A program made the position numbers and the translations under genes. This document shows positions 8,134 through 18,049 of a stretch of 64,000 nt of DNA, in pieces. The notes under the pieces are model-generated. The model ran no database searches. It was not told the DNA's origin and saw nothing but the letters and a program-made list of their open reading frames with translations. How positions within the stretch are numbered: the first letter of the stretch is position 1; every line of letters begins with the position of its first letter. This DNA comes from CAZCTC01 sp964501335 (GTDB taxonomy: Bacteria; Chloroflexota; Anaerolineae; B4-G1; SLSP01): positions 3,346-67,345 of the forward strand of contig CAZCTC010000043.1 of the NCBI GenBank assembly GCA_964501335.1, in the 5' to 3' direction.

Positions 8134-11100
8134 TTACATAGGAGGTGGGGTGGGGATGGGCGACTCGGGTGTCCAGGTGGGTTCGGGTGTGAAGGTCGGC
8201 GTCGGCGGCTCCGGGGTGAAGGTGGGGGTCGGCGTGATCGGTTCCGGGGTGAAGGTGGGGGTGGCGGGCGCCGGCGTGACGGTGGGCGGCGGCGTCAGGG
8301 TCGGGGTGGGGCTGATGGTCGGCGTGGGGGTGGGCGTGGAGATGGTCACGATGACGCGCCCTTCAAACTGGGCCCCGCTCTTATTGAAGGCGACGACGCG
8401 CAGGGTGTAGACGCCGGGCTCGAGGGCGCTGGTGTCCCAGCTGCTCAGTTGATTGTCGTGGACGATGGCGGTGTGGGGACCGCTGACCCAGCCGAAGCCG
8501 ATGGGGCTTTCGCCGATGCCATAGGTCACTTCGTAGTGATCGAAATCGGGGATATCGACCGTGCCGAAGATATCGACGCGGCCGGAGATGGTTTCACCCT
8601 TGCCCGGACGGGTGATCTGGACGTTGATTTTATCGTCGGGATTGGCACAGAAGCGGGTGGGGGCGATTTCGTAGTTATGTTCGGCGGCCCATTTGCGCAT
8701 CCATTCCTGCCCGGCGGGATCGAGGACATCGTCGAGGACGACCATGACTTTGGTGTCGATGTTGGTTTTACAGGCGTCGTTGGCGCGTAGATTGCTGTTG
8801 CGGTCGATGTCGACCTGCCGGACCCAGTCGCGGCCGGCGCCCAAGGGAGGATGGTTGATGTCGAAGACCTCGGTACGCCGTTCAGGGCAGTAGGGGGAGG
8901 CTTCGGTGCCGGACATGGTGCAGATCTGCCGTTCGATGATGCCCTGGGGGCGGGGGAAGGGATGAGCCGGGGTGCCTTCCAGCGCGCGAGCCATCACATT
9001 GTGCCAGATGGGCGCGGCGCCGGCCGACCCGGCGACCGAATCCATCGGGGAGTTGTCGTTGTTGCCGACCCAGACGCCGATGGCGAGGTCGGGAGTGTAG
9101 CCGACGGTCCAGGAATCGCGGAAATCGTTGGTCGTGCCGGTCTTGGCCGCGACAGGGCGGTCGGGGAGTTCCAGCTGGCTGGGGCAATGGTAGACCAGAC
9201 AGCGGGCCTGGGTGTCGGAGAGGATGTGGGTGATCAGGTAGGCGAGCTGGGTGGAGATGGCCTGTTTGCCCTGCGGCTGACGGTTATCCAGGATGATGTT
9301 GCCCTGACCGTCTTCAATGTAGAGGATCGGTGACGGGGTCTGGTGGATGCCGGCGTTGGCGAAGGTGGCGTAGGCGGCCGTGATTTCCAGGGGTTTCATT
9401 TCGCCGCCGCCGAGGGTAAGGGCCAGGCCGTAGGCCGGGCGGTTTTCATAGGGATAGTCGGGGCATTCGAGCTGGGGTGAGACGATGGAGGTGGCTCCCA
9501 GCCGTTCGGCCATATTGAGCAGGCCGTCGACGGAGACGAATTCCAGAGCTTTGACGGCCGGGATGTTGAGGGAGTTGGCCAGAGCGGTGCGGATGGTGAC
9601 CGGGCCGCGGAACTGGCCGTCGTAATTGACGGGTTGGTAGACGTTGCCGGCGGTATCGGTGTAGACGGCCGGCAGATCCCAGGCGATGGTGGCGGGAGCC
9701 CAGCCCTTTTCAAAGGCGGCGAGGTAGGTGAGCGGTTTGATGGAGGAGCCGGGCTGGCGACAGCGGAGGATTACATTGACCTGGCCGCCGATGTCGTTGT
9801 TGTAGAAATCGGCGCTGCCCACCAGGGCGAGGATGTGACCTGTCGCGGGTTCGATGGCGACCAGGGCGCCGTTGCTGACGTTGCGGGCCTGAAGGTTGGC
9901 CACGCCTTTGGTGACTTCTTCCTGGGCGATGTTCTGGATGCGGCTGTCGAGGGTGGTGTGGATGATCAGCCCGCTGCCCTGGTAGAGGGCTGCGGGCCCC
10001 AGTTCCTGTTCGGCCCATTGCCGGACGTAAAAGACGAAGTGGGGGGCCGGGATGCGATCGGTGAAGGTGGGGGTGAAGGGATAGGAGGCGATTTCGGCTT
10101 CGGCCGTGCGGGACTGTTCTTCGGTGATGTATTTGTCTTCGACCATCAACGAAAGAACGATGCGCTGGCGTTTGAGTACGGCATCGAGTCCGCCATGATA
10201 GGGATCGTAGACGGCCGGGGATTGGGGAATGCCGGCCAGGAAGGCGGCCTGACCGATGGTGAGGCCGGCGGCGTTGGTGCCGAAGTAGGTGCGGGCGGCG
10301 GCGTCGATGCCGTAGGCCAGGTTGCCGTAGTTGTTGTTGTTGAGGTAGATTTCCAGGATTTCATCCTTGGTGTAACGCCGGTTCAGTTCGGCGGCCAGGA
10401 TGATCTCTTTGATCTTGCGGCTCAGGCTGCGGTCGACCCGTTCTTCGGGGGTGAGCAAAACGTTGCGGGCGACCTGTTGGGTGATGGTACTGGCGCCGGA
10501 AACGGCATTGCCTTCCAGGATGGCGTAATAGATGGAGCGGCCGATGGCGAAGGGATCAAAGCCGATATGCGAATTGTAGTAACGATCTTCGGTGGCGATG
10601 GTGGCCTGTTGAAGATATTTGGAGATCTGTGAAATCGGGACGTAGGTCCGGCGGCCGGCATTGGCGTCCATGGCTTCATAGAGCAGATTGCCGTCGCGAT
10701 CGAGGATGCGACTGCTGGCGAAATTCAATTCATGGCTGCGCAGCTCTTCGGTGGAGGGGATCTGAGAGGCCAGATAGATATAACCGACAGTGATTCCCAT
10801 CAGGCCGAGGAAGAAGAGTCCCACGACGGCAATGACGCCCCAAAAGAGAAAGATCGTCCAGCGGGGCCGACGTTTGACGGGTTCGGCGACGGGGGTAGCG
10901 GGGCTGCCGGGGCGGGCGGGCGGTGGGGTGCCCTGACCTCCTCCCCCTGCCGGCGGCCGGACGGCTACTGTGGGGGCCGTGGCGGGATTGGGACGGATCG
11001 AGACCGTCGGCGCGGAGGCCGAGGTATTGGCAGGTGGCCGGACGGCCATGGTGGGCGATGCCGAGGGATCGATCCGAATGGTGGCTCCGGAGTCTGGGGT

Positions 11101-12086
11101 GAGCGGGCGGGTGGCCGGTGTAGCGGGGTCCAGCCGACGGGTAGGCTCGGCGGCGGAAGGCTGGGCCGGTGGTTGAGAGGCGGGCTGCTGAACTTGCAGT
11201 CGGCGGGTAGGCTCGGCGGCGGAGGATTGGGGTGGTGGTTGAGGGGCGGGCTGCTGGACTTGCAGTCGGCGGGTGGGTTCGGCGGCGGAGGATTGGGGCG
11301 GTGTTTGGGCGGCGGGCGGGTGGATTTCCAGCCGGCGGGTGGGTTCGGCGCCCGGGGAGGCGGCCGGCGTAGCCGCTGGTGGTGTGACGGCCGGTTCGAT
11401 CGGTTTGGCCGGGCGTATGATCATCTGGCGGGTGGGTTCGACTGCATAGGGATCGAAGGGCGGCGGGGCGACCGGTTGGACGGGGGCATCGGTCGGCGGG
11501 TCCAGCCGGCGGGTGGGTTGGGCGGCCGGCGTAGCCGGCGGTGGTGTGCCGGCCGGTTCGATCGGTTTGGCCGGGCGTATGATCAGCTGGCGGGTGGGTT
11601 CGACNNNNNNNNNNNNNNNNNNNNNNNNNNNNNNNNNNNNNNNNNNNNNNNNNNNNNNNNNNNNNNNNNNNNNNNNNNNNNNNNNNNNNNNNNNNNNNNN
11701 NNNNCGGCCGGTTCGATCGGTTTGGCCGGGCGTATGATCAGCTGGCGGGTGGGTTCGACTGCATAGGGATCGAAGGGCGGCGGGGTGACCGGTTGGGCGG
11801 GGGCATCGGCCGGCGGGTCCGGTCGGCGGGTGGGTTGGGCGGCCGGCGTAGCCGGCGGTGGTGTGCCGGCCGGTTCGATCGGTTTGGCCGGGCGTATGAT
11901 CAGCTGGCGGGTGGGTTCGACCGCATAGGGATCGAAAGGCGGTGGGGTGACCGGTTGGACGGGGGCTTCAGCCGGCGGGTCCGGTCGGCGAGAGGGTTCG
12001 GTGCCTGCGGGTTGGGCGGCCTCCGGTTTGGAGGCCGCGTCCTCCTCGGGTTTTTCAAGGGGTTTGGTTTCATCTACTGACGACAT
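8134..12086 (-). CDS. Class A penicillin-binding protein (transglycosylase/transpeptidase), interrupted by a sequencing gap
   Basis: Bifunctional peptidoglycan synthase. It starts at the ATG at 12086, with CAGGAG seven bases upstream. The N-terminal cytoplasmic tail is long and rich in Pro, Thr and Arg, with a 54-residue tandem repeat and shorter EPTRRL-type repeats. Then comes one membrane segment (encoded about 10862-10770), a GT51 domain with the catalytic EDRYYNSHIGFD motif (near 10590), and a transpeptidase domain with SSIK (near 9740), SLN and KTGTT (near 9140). A beta-rich domain and a Pro/Thr-rich tail of about 65 residues end it. The 100 N at 11605-11704 split the frame: the part above and the part below are in different frames, but a gap of 107 bases rather than 100 restores it. 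I therefore read one intact gene, not a frameshift. The tail length is unknown. It acts at the outer face of the membrane with lipid II as substrate. Confidence 0.9.
11361..12028. repeat. 162-base in-frame tandem repeat in the PBP N-terminus
   Basis: The string CGGCCGGTTCGATC recurs at 11388, 11550, 11705 and 11867. The first pair and the last pair are each 162 bases apart, which is 54 codons. Each unit encodes a segment containing FDPYAVEPTRQ(L/M)IIRPAKPIEP. The N gap lies within this array, which is the probable reason assembly failed there. Confidence 0.9.
11605..11704. other. Assembly gap (100 N placeholder)
   Basis: Exactly 100 N. The repeat copies on either side are 155 bases apart (11550 and 11705), whereas the unit is 162, so the real gap should be 107 bases plus any multiple of 162. 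That length also restores the PBP reading frame. Confidence 0.95.
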
Positions 12087-12152
12087 GACGATTCTCCTGA
12101 TGGCTGGCTATCAGCCGAGTTTGTTTGGGTAGAGTTTTATAAGGCCGGTTTA

Positions 12153-12219
12153 GGGCGACCATAAAGGTCGCCCCTACGGGGAATGACGTTTTGTAGGGGC
12201 GGCCCGATGTGGCCGCCCT
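12153..12219. repeat. Two dispersed GTAGGGGCG-type hairpin repeats
   Basis: Hairpins GGGCGACCATAAAGGTCGCCC (12153-12173) and GGGCGGCCCGATGTGGCCGCCC (about 12198-12219) lie between the sensor kinase gene and the PBP gene. Copies of both types recur at about 43634-43880 and near 62589-62617, in one orientation or the other. Confidence 0.8.
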
Positions 12220-12248
12220 GGATCCCCGAAATTTTGTTAACATGATTT

Positions 12249-13697
12249 TCAATGATTCAAGGGCAGGGAGAAGGTGAAGGTACTTCCCCGGTTGATCTGG
12301 CTTTCGACCCAGATGCGGCCGCCGTGGGCTTCGACGGCCAGTTTACAGAAGGCCAGTCCCAGGCCGGTATCGGTCCGCTGACCCAGTTTTTTGTCTTTGA
12401 CCTGGCTGAATTTGCGGAAGAGCTGGGGGATGGCTTCGGCGGGGATGCCTTCCCCGTTGTCCTGGATGCTGATCCAGATTTCGCCGGGATGAGATTCGGC
12501 TCGCAGGGCGATTTTGCCGCCGCGATCGGTATGTTTGATGGCGTTGGTGAGCAGATTGGTCAGGATCCGGCGCAGCATATCTTGATCGGCTTCGAAGGGC
12601 GGCAGGCCGTCGGGCAGTTCAACCGTGAGGCTTTTGTCCGTTTCCTGCACAGCAGGAGTGAGTGGGCGCACGACGATATCGGCCAGGGCCGCCATGTCGA
12701 TGGGTTCTTTTTTCAGGGTGAGCTGACCCTCTTCGATGCGGCTGATGTCGAGCAGATTCATGATCATATCCAGCAGGCGTTCGCTGGCCTGATAGGATTG
12801 ATCGACCATCATCCGATTCTGTTCCGGAGTCTGGCGGTCGATCCCCCGGTCCAGGAGTTTGAGGTAGCCCATGATGGCCGTCAAGGGGCTTTTCATATCG
12901 TGGACGATCATATTGGTGAGGTCGGTTTTGAGCTGCTCCAGCTCTTCGAGTTCGCGGTTGCGTTCTTCCAGGATCTGGCGCTGTTGTTTGATCAGAAAGT
13001 CGGCCTGATGGGCGAAGCCATGCTGAACTATATAAAAAAGACCCATGGCGACCAGCAGGACCAGGATCACGACGACGTTGGTGAGCAACAGCGACCGGCG
13101 CATCTCGGTGACATCCTGGTAGATTTCAAAGGCCCGGACGACCGTTCCGTTTGAGGCGCGGACCGGGACATAGGTTTCGATAGCGTCGACGGCGATTCTT
13201 TCTCCGGGCAGGTCACCGGCTTCCTGGGAGTACTGCAATTCAGCGCTGGGTTTGCCGGTCAGGGCGCTTTGCAGATGTTCATTGATACTGTCGCAGCGGC
13301 CGATCTGTTCGATTTCGGTGCTGTAGAGGATGCAGCTTTGGGTATCGTAGATTTTCAGCTCTTCGATATTGAAGGCAGCCATGTCTTTGCGGACCAGTTG
13401 ATCGAAACGTTGAAAATCGGCCGTTTGATCGAGTGCGGGAATCTGGATATCCACGGCTTCTGGGCCGGCATATTCCTGCATGAGGCGCGTGTCGAGGCCC
13501 TGGGCGATGGACATGGCGTAACGTTCGCTGATCTTCAGCATGCTGTTGTTCATGATCATCGTGAAGGTGAACCAAAGGCCGATGCCCAGCAGGGCTACCG
13601 TCACGCCGGTGGTCAGGCTGAGATAGAGCAGCAGGTTGAACGGGCGGGGATCGGCGGCCCGGGCGGTGGTAATGGGATGGCGGTTGGCTGGGTTCAT
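12249..13697 (-). CDS. Membrane sensor histidine kinase
   Basis: A protein of 482 residues with two membrane segments (about 24-50 and about 200-225) enclosing an extracytoplasmic sensor region of about 150 residues, then a coiled linker, HisKA (MIVHDMKSPLTAIMGY) and a HATPase (NLLTNAIKHT, DNGEGIP, DTGLGLAFC). All kinase motifs are present. No response regulator gene is adjacent, so it is an orphan kinase. It starts 15 bases after the MaoC-like gene and is followed after 162 bases by the PBP gene on the same strand. A link to envelope stress is possible but is only suggested by that position. Confidence 0.92.
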   Translation of the reverse strand: MNPANRHPITTARAADPRPFNLLLYLSLTTGVTVALLGIGLWFTFTMIMNNSMLKISERYAMSIAQGLDTRLMQEYAGPEAVDIQIPALDQTADFQRFDQLVRKDMAAFNIEELKIYDTQSCILYSTEIEQIGRCDSINEHLQSALTGKPSAELQYSQEAGDLPGERIAVDAIETYVPVRASNGTVVRAFEIYQDVTEMRRSLLLTNVVVILVLLVAMGLFYIVQHGFAHQADFLIKQQRQILEERNRELEELEQLKTDLTNMIVHDMKSPLTAIMGYLKLLDRGIDRQTPEQNRMMVDQSYQASERLLDMIMNLLDISRIEEGQLTLKKEPIDMAALADIVVRPLTPAVQETDKSLTVELPDGLPPFEADQDMLRRILTNLLTNAIKHTDRGGKIALRAESHPGEIWISIQDNGEGIPAEAIPQLFRKFSQVKDKKLGQRTDTGLGLAFCKLAVEAHGGRIWVESQINRGSTFTFSLPLNH

Positions 13698-13712
13698 GGT
13701 GTCACCTGATTT

Positions 13713-14174
13713 CTAAGCGGGGTCGGCGGCAGGTCTGCCGCGGATCAACAGAGTCCATTGACCTTTTTGGACAATTTCATCGTGCTGGTTGAAGAGCTGG
13801 ATGTCGAGGGTGACGAAGCCGCCCCGGTAATCGGGGAGGGCTCGTTTGCCGGAGACGGTGATGCGGGCGCGGATGGTGTCGTCGATTTTGATGGGGGCGC
13901 GGAATTTCCATTCCAGGTTGGTGAAGGCTTCGACCGTTTCGCCGACGAGGCCGGCGGTATAGGCGAGGCCGGTGGCGGCGGAGAGGCCCAGTATACCGTG
14001 GGCAATGCGTTCGCCGAAGGGGGTGCCGGCAGCGTAGGCGGGATCAAGGTGCAGCGGATTGGCGTCGCCGGAGACGGCGGCGAAGGCCTGGATGTCGGCG
14101 TCGGTGATGGTGCGAGCCGGGGTTTCGATGGTGTTTCCGGGTTCCAGTTCTTCGTAATAGAGTTTTTTGTTCAT
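13713..14174 (-). CDS. MaoC-like hotdog-fold (dehydratase) domain protein
   Basis: A single hotdog-domain protein of 153 residues with the MaoC hydratase signature: FAAVSGDANPLHLDPAYA followed by GERIAHGILG, which carries the Asp and His expected at the active site of R-specific enoyl-CoA hydratases. The start ATG at 14174 has GAGGG eight bases upstream. It is the first gene of a short run with the downstream kinase. Family members hydrate enoyl-CoA or dehydrate hydroxyacyl-CoA; the substrate here cannot be told from sequence. Confidence 0.85.
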   Translation of the reverse strand: MNKKLYYEELEPGNTIETPARTITDADIQAFAAVSGDANPLHLDPAYAAGTPFGERIAHGILGLSAATGLAYTAGLVGETVEAFTNLEWKFRAPIKIDDTIRARITVSGKRALPDYRGGFVTLDIQLFNQHDEIVQKGQWTLLIRGRPAADPA

Positions 14175-14694
14175 ATTGTTTCCCTCTGAGGTCCTATTAT
14201 ACGACCAGAACTTTATTTTTCATTTTTCTCAATCCGTGCGGGTCTGTTTTCAACGTCTCGCAGCAGGTGTTTTTCCGGTAAGATGTGCTGCATAAAATTG
14301 CCAAAAAGTGCCTTTTCATTCCCCCTATTCCCCCTGCCCCCCTTTCCCCCGAGGGAAAGGGGGGTAAAAACTGCATTTTGTGGCCCGCCGCGGCCGCGGC
14401 GGGCCACAAAATGCTTAATCCCCCCCTTCTTCCCCCGCTTGCGGGGGGAGAAGGGGGCAAGGGGGATATGAGGGGGAGAAAAAACATTCCTGGCACACTT
14501 TTTTGCAAGAAAAATTCGTCCATGGTTAACTGTGATCCTACCAGCTTTAGAAAGCCGCCGAAAAAATGGGCTTTTCTTTGTGTGTGATTGGTATTTTGCG
14601 TGCCTTGGATTATTTTTTTGTCCCGCGCAAGGCTTTTGTCCGGTAAGATGTGCCGCACGGGAATTATTTTTTTGGTTGTATTTTCGGCGGCTGT
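14175..14694. repeat. Gap of dispersed repeat fragments, no gene seen
   Basis: 520 bases without a credible gene. It contains two diverged copies of the local repeat flank (about 14225-14300 and 14615-14690), with TGTTTTTCCGGTAAGATGTGC and CTTTTGTCCGGTAAGATGTGC in common. It also has half-hairpins of the CGGCGGCT...AGCCGCCG type (14548-14560 and 14680-14692), opposed runs of GGGGGAAAG and CTTTCCCCC, and a 42-base palindrome listed separately. Confidence 0.7.
14373..14414. repeat. 42-base perfect palindrome
   Basis: The arm GCATTTTGTGGCCCGCCGCGG is followed immediately by its exact reverse complement, with no loop, centred between 14393 and 14394. It has no T tract typical of an intrinsic terminator directly after it and lies between two genes on the minus strand. 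Confidence 0.9.
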
Positions 14695-15855
14695 CTACTT
14701 CTTCTCCAGCATTTCGGAGAAGAGGGCTTCGTAGTCGTTGATGGTGCGTTCGGTTGAGAAGTGGTTCATGATCAGGCCGCGGGGGCGGAGGTAGGAAGCG
14801 CGGCGATTGATGACTTTGAGCATGGCGTCGGCCAGGCCTTCGGCGTTGCCGATGGGGGCGATTTCACCCATGCCGGTTTGCAGGATGGGCTGGCGCACAC
14901 CGGGCAGGTCGCTGGCGACACAGGGGACGCCGTTGAGCATGGCTTCGACCTGGACCAGCCCGAAAGATTCGGTGGAGTTCAGGCTGGGAACGACCAGCAG
15001 GTCGAGGTTGGGGTAGAAGGCGGCCATCTGGACCGGGTTGAGCACGCCGAGGAATTTCCACTGATGCGCCTCTTCATAGCGGCGGATCTGGGGGGTGAGC
15101 CGGCGGGCGTAGTTTTCTTCTTTGAGTACATCTTTGTATTGACCGGCAAAGAGGATCCGGGCGTTCGGGTAACGTTCCAGGATTTTCGGGAAGGCTTCCA
15201 GCAGGACTTCGACCCCTTTTTCGGCGGCCAGGCGGGCGGCCATGCCGATGAGGGGGCGCTGGTTTTCGGGATTATGCATTTTATTGAAGGCGGCGACGGC
15301 TCCCATGCCGACATCTGGCAATTCCACCGGTGGTGGAATGACCTGGAGTTTGGACGCGAAGCGTTTGAGATAGGGGGAGTTGTCGGCGAAGTCTTGCGTG
15401 TAGGCGACGATGCGATGGCTGAAGCGGCCGGCCATGTCGTTCATCAAGTCGATGCTGTGGTTGGCGGCCCAGTTGAGGGGGCTGGGGGGCAGTTGCAGGT
15501 CGCAGTGATAGGTAAGGACGGTTGGTTTGTGGAGCAATCGGCCGCGCAGGGCGATGCCGGCGGCGTCGAACTGAGGCAGATGCAGGCTGAGCACATCGGC
15601 TTCGGCGACCAGCCGGTTGGCGATCAGCCCGAAGGTGGGCATGATCACCCCTTTGCTGAGTCGGAAGAGGACGGGGGCCCGGACGATGCGAATGCCGTCG
15701 TTTTCTTCCCGGCCCGGCAGGTTACGGAGGTAGCGGGAGGTCAGGATGGTGACGCGGTGGCCCCGGGCGGCCAGGCCGCGGGCGAGCCGTTCGGCGTAGA
15801 TCGTCAGGCCGCTGGTGTGAGGTCGGTAGTAAGTCAGTGCAATCAATACATGCAT
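14695..15855 (-). CDS. Glycosyltransferase family 4 (GT-B) protein
   Basis: 386 residues. The N-terminal Rossmann half begins MHVLIALTYYRPHTSG with the glycine-containing loop typical of GT4 enzymes, and the C-terminal half has the donor-binding E-x7-E motif (ESFGLVQVE) and a GMAARLAAEKGVEVLLEAF segment. No membrane segment or signal peptide, so it works at the cytoplasmic face of the membrane. It starts 10 bases after the epimerase gene, so the two are probably co-transcribed. It likely transfers a sugar during glycolipid or surface-glycan synthesis; donor and acceptor are unknown. Confidence 0.9.
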   Translation of the reverse strand: MHVLIALTYYRPHTSGLTIYAERLARGLAARGHRVTILTSRYLRNLPGREENDGIRIVRAPVLFRLSKGVIMPTFGLIANRLVAEADVLSLHLPQFDAAGIALRGRLLHKPTVLTYHCDLQLPPSPLNWAANHSIDLMNDMAGRFSHRIVAYTQDFADNSPYLKRFASKLQVIPPPVELPDVGMGAVAAFNKMHNPENQRPLIGMAARLAAEKGVEVLLEAFPKILERYPNARILFAGQYKDVLKEENYARRLTPQIRRYEEAHQWKFLGVLNPVQMAAFYPNLDLLVVPSLNSTESFGLVQVEAMLNGVPCVASDLPGVRQPILQTGMGEIAPIGNAEGLADAMLKVINRRASYLRPRGLIMNHFSTERTINDYEALFSEMLEKK

Positions 15856-15865
15856 AATAAGGGCC

Positions 15866-16891
15866 TCATTGTTCGAAAAGTGCAGTGTTGGTGGTCACCC
15901 ATTGATAGAGACGGCGCAGGCCGTCGGTAACGGTGACTTTAGGGATCCAGTGGAGTTCGCGGGCGGCTTTGCGGATGTCGGAGACGTAGATCCGCTGGTC
16001 ACCGGGGCGCCAGTCGCCCCATTGGACCGTCAGGGGGCGGCCCAGGAAGGATTCGAGCTGGGGCTGGAATTCTCGCCAGACAGAGAGCTGGTTGGCGGGG
16101 CCACCGCCGACATTGTAGATCTGACCGGCGGCGCGGTCGATGTGGGCTACGGCGGCGTCGTAGGCGTCGAGCAGGTCTTCTACATAGAGGAGGTCGCGGA
16201 CCTGTTTGCCGTCGCCGTAGATGGTGAGGGGTTTGCCCAAGGCCGCGGCAATGATGAACCAGGCGACCCAGCCCTGATCCTCGACGCCGAACTGGCGGGG
16301 GCCGTAGATGCAGGATTGCCGGAAGACTACTGTGGGCAGATCGTAGATGCGGGCGTAGTCGCGGATGTATTGATCTCCGGCGCCTTTGGAGCAGCCGTAG
16401 GGAGAGTGGAAATCGAGGGGGTTATTTTCCGAGATTCCTTCGGGGTAATCGCGGTAGCGGTAGCGGGTGGCGTCTTCCTCGACGACGATTTCTTCCATGC
16501 CGCCGTAGACTTTGTTGGTGGAGGCATAAATGAGGGTGGGGCGGTGGCCGGAAAGGCGGGCGGCTTCGAGGACATTGAAGGTGCCCCAGGCGTTGATCTC
16601 GAAGTCTTCGCGGGGATTGGTGACGGAAGTCGTCACGGCCACCTGGGCGGCGAGGTGGACGATGATATCGGCGTCGCGGGCGGCGCGGGCCAGCAATCCG
16701 GCGTCGCGGACATCGCCCTTGATGAAGTCAAAGCCGGCCGGGCCGAACTTCCCGTGCAGCCAATCCAGGTTGGATTGAGCCCCACGGCGGGATAGATTGT
16801 CGTAGATGGTGACGGTTTCACCTCGTTCCAGCAACCGATGGACGTAATTCGAGCCGATAAAACCAGCGCCGCCGGTGATAAGGTAGTGCAT
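15866..16891 (-). CDS. NAD-dependent sugar epimerase, CDP-paratose 2-epimerase-like
   Basis: An extended SDR enzyme of 341 residues. GGAGFIGSNY binds NAD, and the catalytic Tyr and Lys are in SPYGCSKGAGDQYI. Two features favour the CDP-paratose 2-epimerase (TyvE) branch over GalE: STNKVYG where GalE has a Ser-rich SSSxVYG strand, and the segment VFRQSCIYGPRQFG followed by EDQGWVAWF. That branch interconverts CDP-paratose and CDP-tyvelose, or related nucleotide sugars. No CDP-glucose pathway genes are in the window, so the exact substrate is uncertain. It lies between the UPF0104 membrane protein gene and the GT4 gene. Confidence 0.85.
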   Translation of the reverse strand: MHYLITGGAGFIGSNYVHRLLERGETVTIYDNLSRRGAQSNLDWLHGKFGPAGFDFIKGDVRDAGLLARAARDADIIVHLAAQVAVTTSVTNPREDFEINAWGTFNVLEAARLSGHRPTLIYASTNKVYGGMEEIVVEEDATRYRYRDYPEGISENNPLDFHSPYGCSKGAGDQYIRDYARIYDLPTVVFRQSCIYGPRQFGVEDQGWVAWFIIAAALGKPLTIYGDGKQVRDLLYVEDLLDAYDAAVAHIDRAAGQIYNVGGGPANQLSVWREFQPQLESFLGRPLTVQWGDWRPGDQRIYVSDIRKAARELHWIPKVTVTDGLRRLYQWVTTNTALFEQ

Positions 16892-17065
16892 TTCTTACCT
16901 CCTTAAATAAGTAGACAGTAGAAAGTAGACAGTAGACAGGAAGAAAAGAAGCGGAGTAGACCTTGTTTGTGACTGCCAATCTTCTTTTTCCCAGTCTTTT
17001 TTTGACGAAAGGCGGAATTGCCCAAATAGAACGATTCTGTGGGGCGGGGTCTTTTGTTGTAACCA

Positions 17066-18049
17066 TCATGCCGATGTGTCGAGTTTGATTTGAGAGGGTG
17101 AGATGCCCCAGAGTAAGAGTGCCGCCGCTCCGATCACAATGCCGGCCAGGTATTGGATGGCGTGGGCGACGAAGGCGTAGGCGAGGGCCAGGCTGGAGGA
17201 AAAACCGAAAAGGACGAGAGCCTGCTGCATGGCGAGATGGGTGGTGCCGAGTCCGCCGGGAGCCGGGGCGACCATGCCGAGGGCGGTGGCCCAGGTGACG
17301 ACGGCGCCGGCCAGTGGGGGCGGGGTGGGGGTGAAGGCATGCAGGACGATTTGATAGTAGGCGAGCGTGAAGCCCCAGACTCCGAGGGAGGAACCGGCGA
17401 GCAGCAGTCCTTCCCGGGGGGTGCGCAGCGCCTGGAGACCTTCGAGAATATTGTGAAAGGGGGCGATCCAGCGATCGGGCTGGGGCAGTTTCAAGGTCGT
17501 GATGACTGTGCGGGCCAGCTTTTCAGCGGGGGCAGGGTAGAAGGCGAGCCAGAGCAGGCCCAACAGAGCGATCAGGGAGAGGCTTCCGGCGACGAGGCCG
17601 GTGATCAATGAATTGGCGGGACTGGATTGCGAGGAGATGAAGGGGAGGGTGACGAGCAGGAGCAGGGCGATGGTGAGCAGGTCCAGGGTCCGTTCGACAA
17701 CCACGGTCGAGAGGACGGCGACGGCCGGGATGTTACGGCGTAATCCGGCAACGACGGCGCGGGCCGGGTCACCGGCGCGGAGGGGGATGAGGTTGCTGAC
17801 CAGGTAGCCGATTCCAATCAGGCCGAAGGCTTCGCCGACGGGCAGGCGGTTTTTGAGCAAAATGCGCCAGCGGAGAGAGCGGAAGAGAAGCTCGATGATC
17901 ATGGCGACGGCTGCCAGGGCGATCCAGCCCCAATGGGCCTGTTGAAGGGCGTTGAACAATTCGGCCCAGACGATTCCGTGCAGGGCCAGATAGAGTCCGG
18001 CAGCGCTGAAGGCCAGCGCTAATGCTATGCGCCATGCGTTACGTTTCAC
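17066..18049 (-). CDS. UPF0104/LPG-synthase-type integral membrane protein
   Basis: 327 residues with about eight hydrophobic segments. Family features are RSLRWRILL near residue 55, GYLVSNLIPLRAGDPARA near 90, RTLDLL and the C-terminal PGGLGTTHLAMQQAL. This is the membrane domain shared by lysylphosphatidylglycerol synthases and the AglD/flippase-like proteins. There is no C-terminal aminoacyl-transferase domain, so it is not a full MprF. It is the first gene of the run leading into the epimerase and glycosyltransferase genes (174 bases apart), which fits lipid-linked sugar handling. The function is inferred. Confidence 0.85.
   Translation of the reverse strand: MKRNAWRIALALAFSAAGLYLALHGIVWAELFNALQQAHWGWIALAAVAMIIELLFRSLRWRILLKNRLPVGEAFGLIGIGYLVSNLIPLRAGDPARAVVAGLRRNIPAVAVLSTVVVERTLDLLTIALLLLVTLPFISSQSSPANSLITGLVAGSLSLIALLGLLWLAFYPAPAEKLARTVITTLKLPQPDRWIAPFHNILEGLQALRTPREGLLLAGSSLGVWGFTLAYYQIVLHAFTPTPPPLAGAVVTWATALGMVAPAPGGLGTTHLAMQQALVLFGFSSSLALAYAFVAHAIQYLAGIVIGAAALLLWGISPSQIKLDTSA

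Noticed and set aside
11424..11605. Apparent frameshift in the PBP gene
   Set aside because: Explained by the N placeholder of the wrong length within a tandem repeat; a 107-base gap restores the frame.
10732..11766. Plus-strand Gly/Arg-rich frame opposite the PBP N-terminus
   Set aside because: It mirrors the Pro/Thr/Arg tail of the PBP and its repeats, and crosses the N gap. No ribosome site or fold.
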